The notes: generated by a model not told the origin, from the sequence alone. 64,000 nucleotides of DNA from JBMNUM01 sp050946275 (GCA_050946275.1 JBMNUM010000001.1:1-64000), one strand, 5' to 3'. Shown: positions 23,880 through 32,977, counted from the first letter of the stretch. Numbers and translations: made by a program.

Positions 23880-23909
23880 ATGAGCCAAAGGACAGTTCTT
23901 TGACTCGTT
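23880..23909. repeat. Palindromic element (GAGTCGAAGGA type, diverged)
   Basis: ATGAGCCAAAGGACAGTTC is followed by TTTGACTCG, with imperfect arms. It lies eight bases after the phosphatase stop and before birA. Confidence 0.7.
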
Positions 23910-23939
23910 CAGCATGAGAGACACGAGTGGAGGAATCCC

Positions 23940-24920
23940 ATGTCGACCAAAAACGATATCCTGGCGTTCTTCGAGCGCAATCGCGGGGTGGAGGTGTCCG
24001 GCCAGGAGCTGGCCGAGCAGCTCGGCGTGTCGCGCAACTCCGTGTGGAAGGCGATTGTGTCGCTGCGCGACGACGGTTACGAGATCGATGCGGGAACGAA
24101 CCGCGGCTACGTGTTTTCCCCTAGCAACGACGTGCTCTCCGCGGAGGGCATCGCCGCCGCGCTGCCGGCGGACGTGGCCAGTGCGCTCGACATCCGCGTG
24201 CACGACGAGGTCGACTCGACGAACAACGAGGCGAAACGGCTGCTCTCGGGCGGCTTGCACGGCCCTGCGCTCGTCGTGGCCGCGCGGCAGAGCGCGGGGC
24301 GCGGGCGTCGCGGCCGGGAATTCGCATCGCCCGAGGGCGGCGTGTATCTGACGCTCGTGCTGCCGGGTGCCGCCGCGGCCGACGATGCGACGTTTGTGAC
24401 GATGGCGGCCGCCGTCGCGGTGGCGCGCGCCATCGAGGCCTGCAGCTCCTGCGAGCCGCGCATCAAGTGGGTCAACGACGTCTTCGTCGACGGGCTCAAG
24501 GTCTGCGGCATCCTCACCGAGGGGAGCACCGACCTCGAGACCGGCACCATCGACAACGTGGTGGTCGGCATCGGCGTGGACACGGCGCCCGAGGCGCTGC
24601 CCGCCGAGCTCGAGGGAATCGCCGGCGCCATCGTGCTCGATCCGGGTTGTGGCAGGAACGACCTCATCGCCGCCATCGTCGCCGGCCTGCTGGCGCTCGA
24701 CCCGCTCGGGGCAGGAGCCGCCGACCGCACGGCGCTCGTCGAGGAGTACCGCGCCCGGTCGCTCGTCATCGGCAAGAGCATCGAGTACGAGGAGCGCGGC
24801 ATCATCTGCTACGGCCGCGCCGTCGACATCGACGGGGCGGGTGGCCTCGTCGTCGAGCGCGAAGATGGAAAGAGCGTGACCCTCCGCGGGGGAGAGGTCA
24901 CGCTCCGTCTCGACAGATAA
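23940..24920 (+). CDS. birA: Biotin protein ligase / biotin operon repressor
   Basis: The 326-residue protein has an N-terminal helix-turn-helix (about 18-60, 'SGQELAEQLGVSRNSVWKAI'). The ligase core carries the ATP/biotin loop 'QSAGRGRRGREFASPEGG', 'IKWVNDVFVDGLKVCGILTE' and a C-terminal SH3-like domain. It makes biotinyl-AMP and attaches biotin to carboxylase carrier proteins, and the DNA-binding head makes it a bifunctional repressor. A matching inverted repeat lies in the bioY promoter (25703-25736), so the regulatory circuit can be seen in this window. The ATG at 23940 follows GGAGG. Confidence 0.93.
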   Translation: MSTKNDILAFFERNRGVEVSGQELAEQLGVSRNSVWKAIVSLRDDGYEIDAGTNRGYVFSPSNDVLSAEGIAAALPADVASALDIRVHDEVDSTNNEAKRLLSGGLHGPALVVAARQSAGRGRRGREFASPEGGVYLTLVLPGAAAADDATFVTMAAAVAVARAIEACSSCEPRIKWVNDVFVDGLKVCGILTEGSTDLETGTIDNVVVGIGVDTAPEALPAELEGIAGAIVLDPGCGRNDLIAAIVAGLLALDPLGAGAADRTALVEEYRARSLVIGKSIEYEERGIICYGRAVDIDGAGGLVVEREDGKSVTLRGGEVTLRLDR

Positions 24921-24944
24921 GCGCGACAAGGGAGCTGGCTCCCC

Positions 24945-25006
24945 ACGCGTGACAATGACGGTCACCGCCATTGTCACGCGTGACGTTCACGGCGATCGTC
25001 ACGCGT
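24945..25006. repeat. Compound palindrome (GCGTGACAATG type)
   Basis: ACGCGTGACAATG and CATTGTCACGCGT pair around ACGGTCACCGC (24945-24981). A second half, GACG...CGTCACGCGT, continues to 25006. It lies between the convergent birA and bioY genes. Confidence 0.75.
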
Positions 25007-25040
25007 CTAAAAAAGGCCAGCCCCCTGTTCATCTCTCTTT

Positions 25041-25637
25041 CTAGTGCTTGGCGGCGTAGGCCCTGACGCGCTCACCGAAGAGCTTGAAGAGGCCGATGGC
25101 CAGGGCGATCTTGAGCAGATCCGGGATGATGAACGGGACGACGCACATCATCAGCGCGCCCTGCAGGTCGATCCCGCCCATCACGGGGCCGGCTGCGACC
25201 ATGAACCAGGCGGTGCCGAAGATGTAGCACACCGCGAGGCCCGCGACCATCGCGCCGAAGAGCACCGGCACCTTCGAGCCGAAGCGGCTGATGATCGCGC
25301 CGGTCACGAACGCCGTGCCGATGAAGCCGATGATGTATCCGCCGGTGAGGCCGAACAGGTAGGGGAATCCGCCCATGAAGCCGGCGAATACCGGAGCGCC
25401 CGCGAGTCCGATCGCGAGCCACGAGCCGACGGCGATGGCGCCGCGCTTCGTGCCGAGCAGGCTCACCGTGAGGAAGACGGCGAACGTCTGCATGGTCACC
25501 GGAACCGGGCCGGGGATGCGGATCCACGAGCAGACCGTCATGAGCGCCACGCATGCGACGATGAGAATCACGCTCATCTTGACCGTGGGCTTGGAGACCG
25601 CGCGGTCCATCGTCGTGGTCATATCCTGAATTTCCAT
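25041..25637 (-). CDS. bioY: Biotin transporter BioY (ECF S component)
   Basis: The 198-residue protein has six hydrophobic helices. Its signatures are 'PGPVPVTMQTFAVFLT', 'GAPVFAGFMGGFPYLFGLTG' and 'GYIIGF', typical of BioY, which binds biotin and imports it alone or with an ECF energy module. The ATG at 25637 has a perfect AAGGAGG site at the right distance. The gene is convergent with birA. Its promoter holds a BirA-type operator centred on the -10 box, so biotin should repress it. No EcfA or EcfT gene lies nearby, so it either works alone or uses a distant module. Confidence 0.93.
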   Translation of the reverse strand: MEIQDMTTTMDRAVSKPTVKMSVILIVACVALMTVCSWIRIPGPVPVTMQTFAVFLTVSLLGTKRGAIAVGSWLAIGLAGAPVFAGFMGGFPYLFGLTGGYIIGFIGTAFVTGAIISRFGSKVPVLFGAMVAGLAVCYIFGTAWFMVAAGPVMGGIDLQGALMMCVVPFIIPDLLKIALAIGLFKLFGERVRAYAAKH

Positions 25638-25702
25638 GGGAACCTCCTTGTGGTTCGGGGGATGATGCTGTCGATCAGACAATCAGACCCACCCTATGCC
25701 AG

Positions 25703-25736
25703 ATTGTCACCCAAGCATTATAGCAAAGGTGACAAT
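25703..25736 (-). promoter_or_regulatory. bioY promoter overlapped by a BirA-type operator
   Basis: ATTGTCACC and its exact complement GGTGACAAT are separated by 16 bases. This is the same architecture as the classical BirA operator (TTGTAAACC-N16-GGTTTACAA). A perfect TATAAT -10 (minus strand, 25717-25722) lies in the middle, so a bound BirA dimer would block RNA polymerase. Confidence 0.8.
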
Positions 25737-25916
25737 CGCTCGAATCGGATGACGGCGACCGGGGTGCCGGGCATGGGCGAGCGACGCGCACCCGGCGGTG
25801 CCTGCCTCCGACCGCTCCCTCGGATGGAAAAGTTTTGAGCTGGCTAACTTTTACCGCTGTGGTGCGGATTTTCCCGATATAATAACGGGGAACCTAATAT
25901 CCAACGGGAGGATGCC

Positions 25917-26336
25917 ATGATGCAGCAAGAGCGCATGACCCAAGCCAACGAGGACTATCTCGAGGCCGTGTACGAGCTTGCCGGTGGAGAGCTTGGTCCC
26001 GTCCGCAGCGTCGACCTCGCGAATAAGCTTGGCGTTTCGAAGGCGAGCGTCAACAAGGCTGTCTCGGTGCTCAAGGAGAACGGCTACGTCGAGCAGGAGC
26101 CCTATGGCGACATCTTCATGACCGAGCAGGGCGCCGAGTACGGGCGCTCGGTCTATCGTCGTCATCTCGCGCTCTTCCACTTCCTGACCGACATGCTCGG
26201 CGTCGACCCCGAGGTCGCCGAGGACGAGGGCTGCATGATGGAGCACGCCATCAGCGACGACACGCTCGACAAGTGGATCGCGTTCATGGAGCGCGAGGCC
26301 CCGGACCTCGTCGAGGCGGTCAACCGCGAGGAGTAA
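25917..26336 (+). CDS. DtxR/MntR-family metal-dependent transcriptional regulator
   Basis: The 139-residue protein has an N-terminal winged helix ('NEDYLEAVYELAGGE', 'VRSVDLANKLGVSKASVNKA', 'VSVLKENGYVEQEPYG') and a dimerisation domain with metal-site residues in 'DEGCMMEHAIS' (C-x2-E-H). It lacks the SH3-like third domain, as MntR-type and short IdeR-like members do. It probably represses metal-uptake genes when bound to iron or manganese. The TATAAT at 25878-25883 and the GGGAGG SD support the ATG at 25917. The next gene is trpS, beyond a terminator-like repeat, so regulator and target are not adjacent. Confidence 0.88.
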   Translation: MMQQERMTQANEDYLEAVYELAGGELGPVRSVDLANKLGVSKASVNKAVSVLKENGYVEQEPYGDIFMTEQGAEYGRSVYRRHLALFHFLTDMLGVDPEVAEDEGCMMEHAISDDTLDKWIAFMEREAPDLVEAVNREE

Positions 26337-26340
26337 GCCC

Positions 26341-26410
26341 GGCCTGCTAAACAACCCCGTTCTGTATGACAGCCCTGCCAAACGAGGCGGGGCTGTTTGT
26401 CTGGTTTTGC
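26341..26410. repeat. Diverged CTGTTTGTC-type palindromic element
   Basis: AAACAACCCCG on the left and CGGGGCTGTTTGTC on the right can pair, and TTTTG follows. Four bases separate it from the regulator stop codon. Related to 8065 and 11907. Confidence 0.6.
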
Positions 26411-26501
26411 CCCTTCGACCCTTTGCGCCCGTCTGCCGCGTCTGCTGCGCGGTATACTTACCTGCGTCACATTCAGGCAAGACGAACCGAGGAGAGCACG
26501 C

Positions 26502-27554
26502 ATGGCCGAGTATTCCGCGACATTCGAGGCGTCGAAGAAGCGTTCCGACGAGATCAGGGCCGACCTTCCCGTCAATCCGGGCAAGTACACGATGCTGACC
26601 GGCGACCGTCCGACGGGCCGTCTGCATCTGGGTCACTTCTTCGGATCGATCCAGCACCGCGTCGAGTACCAGAACCTCGGCATCCAGTGCTATGTGCTCA
26701 TCGCCGATTACCAGGTCATCACCGACCGCGACACGACCGAGCACATCCAGGACAACGTCTACAATCTCGCGATGGATTACCTGGCCGCGGGCATCGATCC
26801 CGACCGCACGCCCATCTTCACGCACTCCGCCGTGCCGGCGCTCAACCAGCTGATGCTGCCGTTCCTCTCGCTGTGCAGCGAGGCCGAGCTCCAGCGCAAT
26901 CCCACGGTGAAGGCCGAGCAGGAGGCCTCCGGCCACACGCTCACCGGCCTGCTGCTCACGTATCCCGTGCATCAGGCGTGCGACATCCTGTTCTGCAAGG
27001 GCAACATCGTGCCCGTGGGCAAGGACCAACTGCCGCACATCGAGCAGACGCGCCTCATCGCGCGCCGCTTCAACGACCGCTACGGCCAGGTGTTCCCCGA
27101 GCCGCACGGCATCCTCTCCGATGCCGTCGAGATCCCCGGACTCGATGGACGCAAGATGTCCAAGAGCTACGGCAATGCCATCGCCTTGGGCGCCACGGCT
27201 GAGGAGACTGCCAAGCTGATCAAGAAGTCGAAGTCCGACTCCGACCGCAACATCACGTTCGATCCCGAGAACCGCCCCGAGATCTCCGCGCTGCTCACCA
27301 CCGCCGCGCTGTGCTCCGGCCGCTCCGAGGTCGACATCGCCGCCGAGATCGGCGACGGGGGAGCGGGCATGCTCAAGAAGATCGTCACCGAGAGCGTCAA
27401 CGGCTTCCTCGCCGAGCACCGCGAGCGCCGCGCCAAGTTCGCCGCCGACCTCGACTACGTCAAGGACGTGCTCCACGAGGGCAATCGCCGCATGAACGAG
27501 ATCGCCAACGAGACCCTCGAGGAGGTCCGCGCGGCGATGGGAATGGTGTATTAG
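26502..27554 (+). CDS. trpS: Tryptophan--tRNA ligase
   Basis: This 350-residue class I synthetase carries the HIGH-type motif 'GRLHLGHFFGS' near residues 41-51 and 'KMSKSYGN' (KMSKS) near residues 220-227, plus 'GKDQLPHIEQTR', typical of tryptophanyl-tRNA synthetase. It charges tRNA-Trp using ATP. The ATG at 26502 follows GAGGAG, and a TATACT -10-like box lies at 26453. No T-box leader or leader peptide is visible in the 165 bases upstream. A 109-base repeated element starts 84 bases after the stop. Confidence 0.95.
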   Translation: MAEYSATFEASKKRSDEIRADLPVNPGKYTMLTGDRPTGRLHLGHFFGSIQHRVEYQNLGIQCYVLIADYQVITDRDTTEHIQDNVYNLAMDYLAAGIDPDRTPIFTHSAVPALNQLMLPFLSLCSEAELQRNPTVKAEQEASGHTLTGLLLTYPVHQACDILFCKGNIVPVGKDQLPHIEQTRLIARRFNDRYGQVFPEPHGILSDAVEIPGLDGRKMSKSYGNAIALGATAEETAKLIKKSKSDSDRNITFDPENRPEISALLTTAALCSGRSEVDIAAEIGDGGAGMLKKIVTESVNGFLAEHRERRAKFAADLDYVKDVLHEGNRRMNEIANETLEEVRAAMGMVY

Positions 27555-27638
27555 TTCCGCCGTTCTGCCGAACGCCTGGAAGTGCTTCGGCGCTGCGGGC
27601 GCATCGCGCAGTAGCACCTCGGCTGTTCCGGGTCCTCA

Positions 27639-27747
27639 TGGCAACTTCATTCGAAAAAGGGCGTCCGAGGCGCCCTTTTTCGTTCAGAATTGCCAGAATC
27701 GGGCCCTTTGGGCCAAAATAGACGCCCTTTTTCGAACGAAATTGCCA
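27639..27747. repeat. Element C, copy 1 (about 109 bases)
   Basis: Ends TGGCAA and TTGCCA are inverted. Inside are CGAAAAAGGGCG...CGCCCTTTTTCG (a terminator-like hairpin), AGAATCGGGCC, and a second GCCCTTTTTCGAACGAAATTG. Copies 2 and 3 lie at 54744-54855 and 41037-41141. The remaining gap up to 27876 holds GC-rich sequence without a gene. Confidence 0.85.
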
Positions 27748-27876
27748 AGCAGGTTTCACTGCGCCCCCGCGCACTGCGCCCCTGGCGCTCGACCCCGCCG
27801 CAGCACTTCGCTTCCTACCACCGCGCGACGCCCGCATCCGACCCTAGGGGCTTTCCCGCCGTGTCGCCATACAAAA

Positions 27877-27906
27877 AGAACCCGGAGCCGAAGCCCCGGG
27901 TTCTTC
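27877..27906 (-). terminator. Terminator of the alcohol dehydrogenase gene
   Basis: AGAACCCGG pairs with CCGGGTTCT. Read on the minus strand the stem is followed by TTTTTGT, 28 bases past the stop. Confidence 0.85.
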
Positions 27907-27933
27907 TTGTTACGCGCTATGCTGCTCGAGCAT

Positions 27934-29031
27934 CTAGTCCATAACGACGATGGGCTTGATGACCTTGCCGTCCAGGGAATCCTGGAAAGCCTGGTCGATG
28001 TCCTCGAACTTGTACTTCTTGCACAGCTTGTCGAACGGGAAGCGGCCCTGCTTGTAGTACTCGACCATCTTCGGGATGAAGGTCTTGCACACAGCGTCGC
28101 CCTCGGTGGAGCCCATGATCTTGCGGCCCGGGCCCATGAGGTCCTGCTCGATGTTGAAGGTCAGGTCGTCCGGCGACATAGCGACGGTGCAGATGGTCGC
28201 ATAGGCGCTCGAGGCCTGGATGGCCTGGGTGATGACCTTGGCAACGCCGGAGGTGTCGAAGGCGAACTTCACGCCACGGCCACCGGTGAGCTCGCGGATC
28301 TTCTCAACGGGATCGCACTCGCGGGAGTTGACGACGTCGGTGGCGCCAACCTCGAGGCAGATGTCCAGCTTGGGCTGGTTACGGCCGACAGCGATGATGC
28401 GCTCGCAACCGGCGATACGGGCGGCCATGATAGCGGCAAGGCCGACACCGCCAGCACCGAAGACGGCGATCGTGTCGCCGAAGCCGGCCTTCAGAACGTT
28501 GATGACCGAGCCGAAACCGGTCAGGAAGCCGCAGCCCAGCGGGCCGAGCAGCTCGATGTCGACCTCAGGATCGACAACGGCGACCTGGCGCTGGTTGGCG
28601 ACAGCGTAGGTGGCGAAAGAGGACTGGCCGAAGAAGACGGACAGATCCTGGCCATCCTTGGTGTGCAGGCGCGTGGTGCCATCGGTGAGCCTGCCCAGGA
28701 AGTTGTTCGGGAACCAAGTGTCGCACTTCGCGGGATGACCCTCGAGGCAAGAGGGGCAGTGGCCGCAGCTCTGATAGGAGATGACGACGTGGTCGCCCGG
28801 CTTGATGCCCTGGACCATATCGCCGACCTTCTCGACGATGCCAGCACCCTCGTGGCCGAGAACACCAGGGATCGGCCAAGGAGCCATCTGATCACGTCCG
28901 CCGAGGTCCGTGTGGCAGCAACCCGAAGCAGCGATCTTGATGAGCACCTCGTCGGCCTTCGGCTCGTCGAGCTCGATCTCATCGAATTGGAACTTACCCG
29001 GTTCGTACGTAACGGCTGCCTTAATCTGCAT
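27934..29031 (-). CDS. Zinc-dependent alcohol dehydrogenase (aryl-alcohol type)
   Basis: This 365-residue medium-chain dehydrogenase has the catalytic-zinc Cys in 'ASGCCHTDLGGRD', 'GVLGHEGAGIVEKVG', the four-Cys structural zinc loop 'CGHCPSCLEGHPAKC' and the nucleotide-binding motif 'VFGAGGVGLAAIMAARIAG'. The overall pattern is nearest to XylB/aryl-alcohol and related NAD-dependent members. It interconverts alcohols and aldehydes. The ATG at 29031 has AAGGAGG upstream. A TetR gene lies divergently 396 bases away, a usual layout for local regulation. Its third-position bias (many C endings, few rare codons) suggests strong expression. Confidence 0.92.
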   Translation of the reverse strand: MQIKAAVTYEPGKFQFDEIELDEPKADEVLIKIAASGCCHTDLGGRDQMAPWPIPGVLGHEGAGIVEKVGDMVQGIKPGDHVVISYQSCGHCPSCLEGHPAKCDTWFPNNFLGRLTDGTTRLHTKDGQDLSVFFGQSSFATYAVANQRQVAVVDPEVDIELLGPLGCGFLTGFGSVINVLKAGFGDTIAVFGAGGVGLAAIMAARIAGCERIIAVGRNQPKLDICLEVGATDVVNSRECDPVEKIRELTGGRGVKFAFDTSGVAKVITQAIQASSAYATICTVAMSPDDLTFNIEQDLMGPGRKIMGSTEGDAVCKTFIPKMVEYYKQGRFPFDKLCKKYKFEDIDQAFQDSLDGKVIKPIVVMD

Positions 29032-29182
29032 ATGTCCTCCTTCTACGTCAAAACGGAACCACTAGTACTGGTTAGGTACTACTTCACGAATAGTTTAAAC
29101 CTAATCAAGGTTTGATAAAAGAAACCTTTAGTGATTAATCGCGCCTATCTTGATGGGATTTGCCGGGGCTGTCGTGTGGGTG

Positions 29183-29266
29183 GCGCGGGAAGGCCGGGGA
29201 GCCGCACCGGCGTTGCGGATGCCGCGGGAAGGCCGGGGGCCGCGCCGGCGTTGCGGGTGGCGCGGG
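29183..29266. repeat. 38-base tandem repeat
   Basis: Two full 38-base units (29183-29220 and 29221-29258) begin GCGCGGGAAGGCCGGGG or GCCGCGGGAAGGCCGGGG, and a third starts at 29259. They lie in the 396-base gap between the dehydrogenase and the TetR gene. A TATAAT at 29312-29317 probably serves the TetR gene. No gene is seen in the gap. Confidence 0.75.
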
Positions 29267-29427
29267 CATGCGAGCTGCGGCTGCTTCTGGAGTCAGGCGC
29301 CTCCCATGCGCTATAATGCGCTCGACGTTACTTTTGTAATATGCTCAAACTCTTACCATCGTCAGGGTATTCGGTGCAAACGTGCACTGGAGCTGCCCGG
29401 CATGCGAGCATCGAGGAGGTTGTGGTC

Positions 29428-30084
29428 ATGGCCACCTACGCGAACGGCTTGGAGACCAAGGGCGTGATCGTCGACACGTGCAAGCGCCTGTTCATCGAGA
29501 GGGGCTACAAGAACACGACCTATGCGGAGATCTACAAGGTCGCGATGGTCAACCCGGGCACGATCGCGCACCACTTCGGGAACAAGCGCAACATCGCCTC
29601 CATGCTCTACATGGGGTACATGCGGCAGTTCGTCGCAGCGGTCGAAGAGCTCTTCGGCGGCGAGGACGACTTGCAGAAGAATTTCCTCGGCCTCGCGCTG
29701 CACCGCAAGCTCGCCTTCGAGGACGAGAACTACCGCCGTTTCATCATGGAGTTCATGCTCGATGACCTGGCCAACGACGACGAGTCGCGCTACATGGTCA
29801 ACGACTACGAGGTCTACCGCACGACGGCCGACAAGATCGGCGCGAGCCGCGCGGCGTTCTTCTTCGTCGCCTACAAGGGCATCGAGGCGGCGGTCGACGC
29901 GTTCTACGGCAGGCATCCCGAGCGCGCGACGTACGAGGACATGTACTCCAACTACGCGCACATGTACTTCTGCTACCTGCCCCGCGAGGAGGTCGAGGAC
30001 CGCACGCAGCGGGCCCTCGAGTCCATGGGGCGGGTCACCGTGGAGCTCGTCGACTACGAGGTGCGGGTGACGCGTCGCGGCTAG
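29428..30084 (+). CDS. TetR-family transcriptional regulator
   Basis: The 218-residue protein opens with a TetR-type DNA-binding domain: 'CKRLFIERGYKNTTYAEI' then 'MVNPGTIAHHFGNKRNI'. The rest is helical and would bind an inducer; it is not recognisably similar to a characterised ligand domain. The ATG at 29428 follows GAGGAGG; upstream frames lack coding signal. It is divergent from the alcohol dehydrogenase (a likely target) and upstream of a second TetR gene. It and the next gene may form an operon (49-base gap). Confidence 0.85.
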   Translation: MATYANGLETKGVIVDTCKRLFIERGYKNTTYAEIYKVAMVNPGTIAHHFGNKRNIASMLYMGYMRQFVAAVEELFGGEDDLQKNFLGLALHRKLAFEDENYRRFIMEFMLDDLANDDESRYMVNDYEVYRTTADKIGASRAAFFFVAYKGIEAAVDAFYGRHPERATYEDMYSNYAHMYFCYLPREEVEDRTQRALESMGRVTVELVDYEVRVTRRG

Positions 30085-30133
30085 CGGGCGCGTCTCGGCG
30101 TGCGATGCGGCGAACGCAAGGGAGGAGGCCGCG

Positions 30134-30691
30134 ATGTCCCATCTCACCGAGGAGGCCATACGCGCGGAGTTCATCCGGCTGCTCAACGACCGGCCGCTCG
30201 ACAAGATCACCGTGCGCGAGATAGCCGACGCATGCGGTATCAACCGCAACACGTTCTACTATCACTTCCACAGCATCTACGATCTGCTCGAGCATCTGTT
30301 CTTCGAGGAGGAGCAGCGGCTCACCGAGAACATCTCGGGCGTGCAGACGCTCAAGCAGGCATTCGAGGAGTCGGCGCGCTTCGCGCTCGAGAACCGTCGC
30401 GCCATCTACCACGTGTACAACTCGGTGAACCGCAACGTGCTGACCTCGTACCTCTACACCGCCGCCGAGGTGGGCATGCGGCGGGTGGTCGAGAACCAGT
30501 GCCACGGCCTCGAGCCGGCGCCGGAAGATGTCGACGACCTCGTGTTCCTCTACGCGAGCATGCTCGAGGGTGCGATTCTCAACATCATCGGCGAGGGCTT
30601 CAACCGCGACATCGACGCGCTCATCGCCAACGCGATCCGTTTGCTCGAGGGCACGATCCGCCGCGCGCTCGAGAACAGCAATCCCGCCTGA
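30134..30691 (+). CDS. TetR/AcrR-family regulator (TetR_C_8-like)
   Basis: The 185-residue protein has an N-terminal helix-turn-helix ('ITVREIADACGINRNTFYYHF') in the short form typical of the DhaS/TetR_C_8 group, and a C-terminal helical bundle. The ATG at 30134 follows GGGAGGAGG. It lies directly upstream of the MMPL exporter gene and is the best candidate for its regulator. The 156-base gap contains CCGCGACGAATAAAGATTCGCGG, an imperfect inverted repeat near 30811-30833 that could be its operator or a 5'-leader hairpin. Confidence 0.85.
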   Translation: MSHLTEEAIRAEFIRLLNDRPLDKITVREIADACGINRNTFYYHFHSIYDLLEHLFFEEEQRLTENISGVQTLKQAFEESARFALENRRAIYHVYNSVNRNVLTSYLYTAAEVGMRRVVENQCHGLEPAPEDVDDLVFLYASMLEGAILNIIGEGFNRDIDALIANAIRLLEGTIRRALENSNPA

Positions 30692-30847
30692 CCGCACGGC
30701 ATGCGGGCGCTCACAACTCACAAATTGGACAATATCGATAAAGTGCACAAAAATTAGGCATCTTCACCCGTTTGCCCATAGGTTTTGGCCGGGCGCACTC
30801 CTAGCATACCCCGCGACGAATAAAGATTCGCGGCATAGGGAGGGCGG

Positions 30848-32977
30848 ATGTACCGGTTCGGCAAAGCGGTTGTGAGGTTGAGGATTCCCATCCTCGTGGT
30901 GGCAGTCATCCTGCTCATCCCCGCGGCGTTCGCGTACCTGCACACGCCCGTCAACTACGACCTGCTCACCTACTTGCCCGAGGAGATGGACACGGTCGCG
31001 GGGCAGGAGATCTTGAAGGAGGACTTCGGCAAGGGGGCCTTCTCGCTCGTGGTCACCGAAGGCCTCGACGACGCCTCGGTCGCCCAGCTCACCGAGCGGA
31101 TCGAGGACGTTCCCAATGTCGCCTCGGCGCTCAGCTATGCGGAGGTGGCCAAGAACTCGCGCATCCCCGAGCAGGCTATCCCCGGCGACTACCTCTCGAA
31201 GCTCAAGAACGGTGACGCGCAGATGATCGCCGTGTTCTTCGAGGACGGCACGTCGGCCGAGAGCACGCTCGAGGCGGTGGAGCAGGTGCGCGCCCTTGCC
31301 GACGAGAACGTGTACGTGAGCGGCATGAGCGCCTTCGTCCTCGACCTCAAGAACATCGCCGACCACGAGGAGCCGTTCTATGTGGCCGTGGCGGTGCTCT
31401 GCTCGCTCATCCTGCTCCTGCTGTGCACCGACTCGTTCCTCGCGCCGTTCGTGTTCCTCCTGAGCATCGGCATGGCGATCGTCTACAACATGGGGACGAA
31501 CCTCTTCCTCGGCGACCTCTCCTACATCACCAAGGCGCTCGCCGCCGTGCTTCAACTGGCCGTGACCATGGACTTCTCGATCTTCCTCTGGTCGAGCTTC
31601 GAGGAGAACATCCGCAAGTACGACGACCACGACGAGGCGATGGCGCGCTCGATCGGCGAGACGCTCGTGGCGATCTTCAGCTCGTCGATGACGGCGACGG
31701 CGGGCTTCCTCGCGATGGTGCTCATGTCGTTCACGCTCGGATTGAACCTCGGCATCGTCATGGCCAAGGGCTGCATCCTCGGCCTCATCGGCACGGTGAC
31801 GATCCTGCCCTCGCTCATCCGCACGTTCGAGCGGCCGATGCTGCGCCTGGTGCACCGCCGCCTCATCCCCGACGTCGGCAAGCTCGCGCACGCCGTCACG
31901 TCCAAGCGCGCCACGGTCATCATCGCGGTCGTGGCCGTCGCGCTGGCGATTCCCGCGGTGTTCGGCTTCGCGAACAAGCCCGTCTACTACGACTTCACGA
32001 ACATGATCCTCGGGCCGGGCAGCTCGCTTTCGGCAGAAGAGGTGCAATTCGACGCCGCCAACCGCAAGCTCAAGGAGGACTTCGACGTCGCGACGACCGA
32101 GATGGTCCTGTGCTCGTCGGATATCCCGCACTACCAGGGCAAGGAGATGCTCGAGCGGATCGGCGAGGTGGACGGCGTGGCATACACGATCGGCTACGAC
32201 GCGGTGCACGGCGGCCTCGTGCCCGATGCGCTCGTGCCGTCGAAGGTTCGGGAGGTGCTCGTCAACGAGGGCAGGCAGCTCATCCTCATCAACTCGACGT
32301 ACGACGTGTCGTCCGACGAGGTGAACGCGCAGATCGAGGAGATCAACGCCATCGTGAAGGAGTACGACCCCGACGGCATGCTCATCGGCGAGGCTCCCGC
32401 CACGAAGGACATGACCGAGATCATGGACCACGACTTCGTCGTCGTCGACATCCTCGCGATCGTCGCGGTGCTCCTCATCATCCTCGTGGTGTTCCGCTCG
32501 GCCATCCTGCCGTTCCTCCTCGTGCTCGTCATCGAGCTCGCCATCATGATCAACCTCGGCCTGCCCTACTACATGCACGACACCATGTCGTTCATCTCGC
32601 CCATCTGCATATCGACGATCCAGCTCGGCTCGTGCGTGAACTACGCCATCCTCATGACCACGCGCTACAAGCGCGAGCGCGCTGGCGGCCTAGCCAAGCG
32701 CGAGGCCGTCGAGACGGCGCTTCGGATGACGTTTCCCGCCGTGCTCACGAGCGGTCTGTCGTTCTTCGCCGCGACGATCGGCGTGTCGTTCGTTGCGCGC
32801 ATGGGGCTCATCAGCCAGCTGTGCACCTTCATGGCACGCGGCGCGGTGCTCTCCACCGCGTGCGTGCTGTTCGTCTTGCCCGCGTTCTTCATGATCTTCG
32901 ACAAGGCGATCGTGAAGACGAGTCATGGATTCAAGCCCGGACGCGGTGTCCGGGCATCATCGGAACAGGAGGCCTAG
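30848..32977 (+). CDS. MMPL-family RND exporter
   Basis: This 709-residue protein has the classic duplicated layout: one helix, an outside domain, five to six helices, and the same again. Conserved helix motifs include 'VTMDFSIFLWSSFEE' in the first half, with the Asp that carries protons, and 'GSCVNYAILMTTRYKRER' in the second, where Asn stands at that position. MMPL proteins move lipids, peptides or drugs outwards. The ATG at 30848 follows GGGAGGG. Four bases after the stop begins a large secreted protein gene, with its SD inside the MMPL end, so the two are tightly coupled. Confidence 0.92.
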   Translation: MYRFGKAVVRLRIPILVVAVILLIPAAFAYLHTPVNYDLLTYLPEEMDTVAGQEILKEDFGKGAFSLVVTEGLDDASVAQLTERIEDVPNVASALSYAEVAKNSRIPEQAIPGDYLSKLKNGDAQMIAVFFEDGTSAESTLEAVEQVRALADENVYVSGMSAFVLDLKNIADHEEPFYVAVAVLCSLILLLLCTDSFLAPFVFLLSIGMAIVYNMGTNLFLGDLSYITKALAAVLQLAVTMDFSIFLWSSFEENIRKYDDHDEAMARSIGETLVAIFSSSMTATAGFLAMVLMSFTLGLNLGIVMAKGCILGLIGTVTILPSLIRTFERPMLRLVHRRLIPDVGKLAHAVTSKRATVIIAVVAVALAIPAVFGFANKPVYYDFTNMILGPGSSLSAEEVQFDAANRKLKEDFDVATTEMVLCSSDIPHYQGKEMLERIGEVDGVAYTIGYDAVHGGLVPDALVPSKVREVLVNEGRQLILINSTYDVSSDEVNAQIEEINAIVKEYDPDGMLIGEAPATKDMTEIMDHDFVVVDILAIVAVLLIILVVFRSAILPFLLVLVIELAIMINLGLPYYMHDTMSFISPICISTIQLGSCVNYAILMTTRYKRERAGGLAKREAVETALRMTFPAVLTSGLSFFAATIGVSFVARMGLISQLCTFMARGAVLSTACVLFVLPAFFMIFDKAIVKTSHGFKPGRGVRASSEQEA

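Noticed and set aside
26337..26501. T-box leader before trpS
   Set aside because: No T-box sequence or specifier hairpin is present; the hairpin here is a member of a dispersed repeat family.
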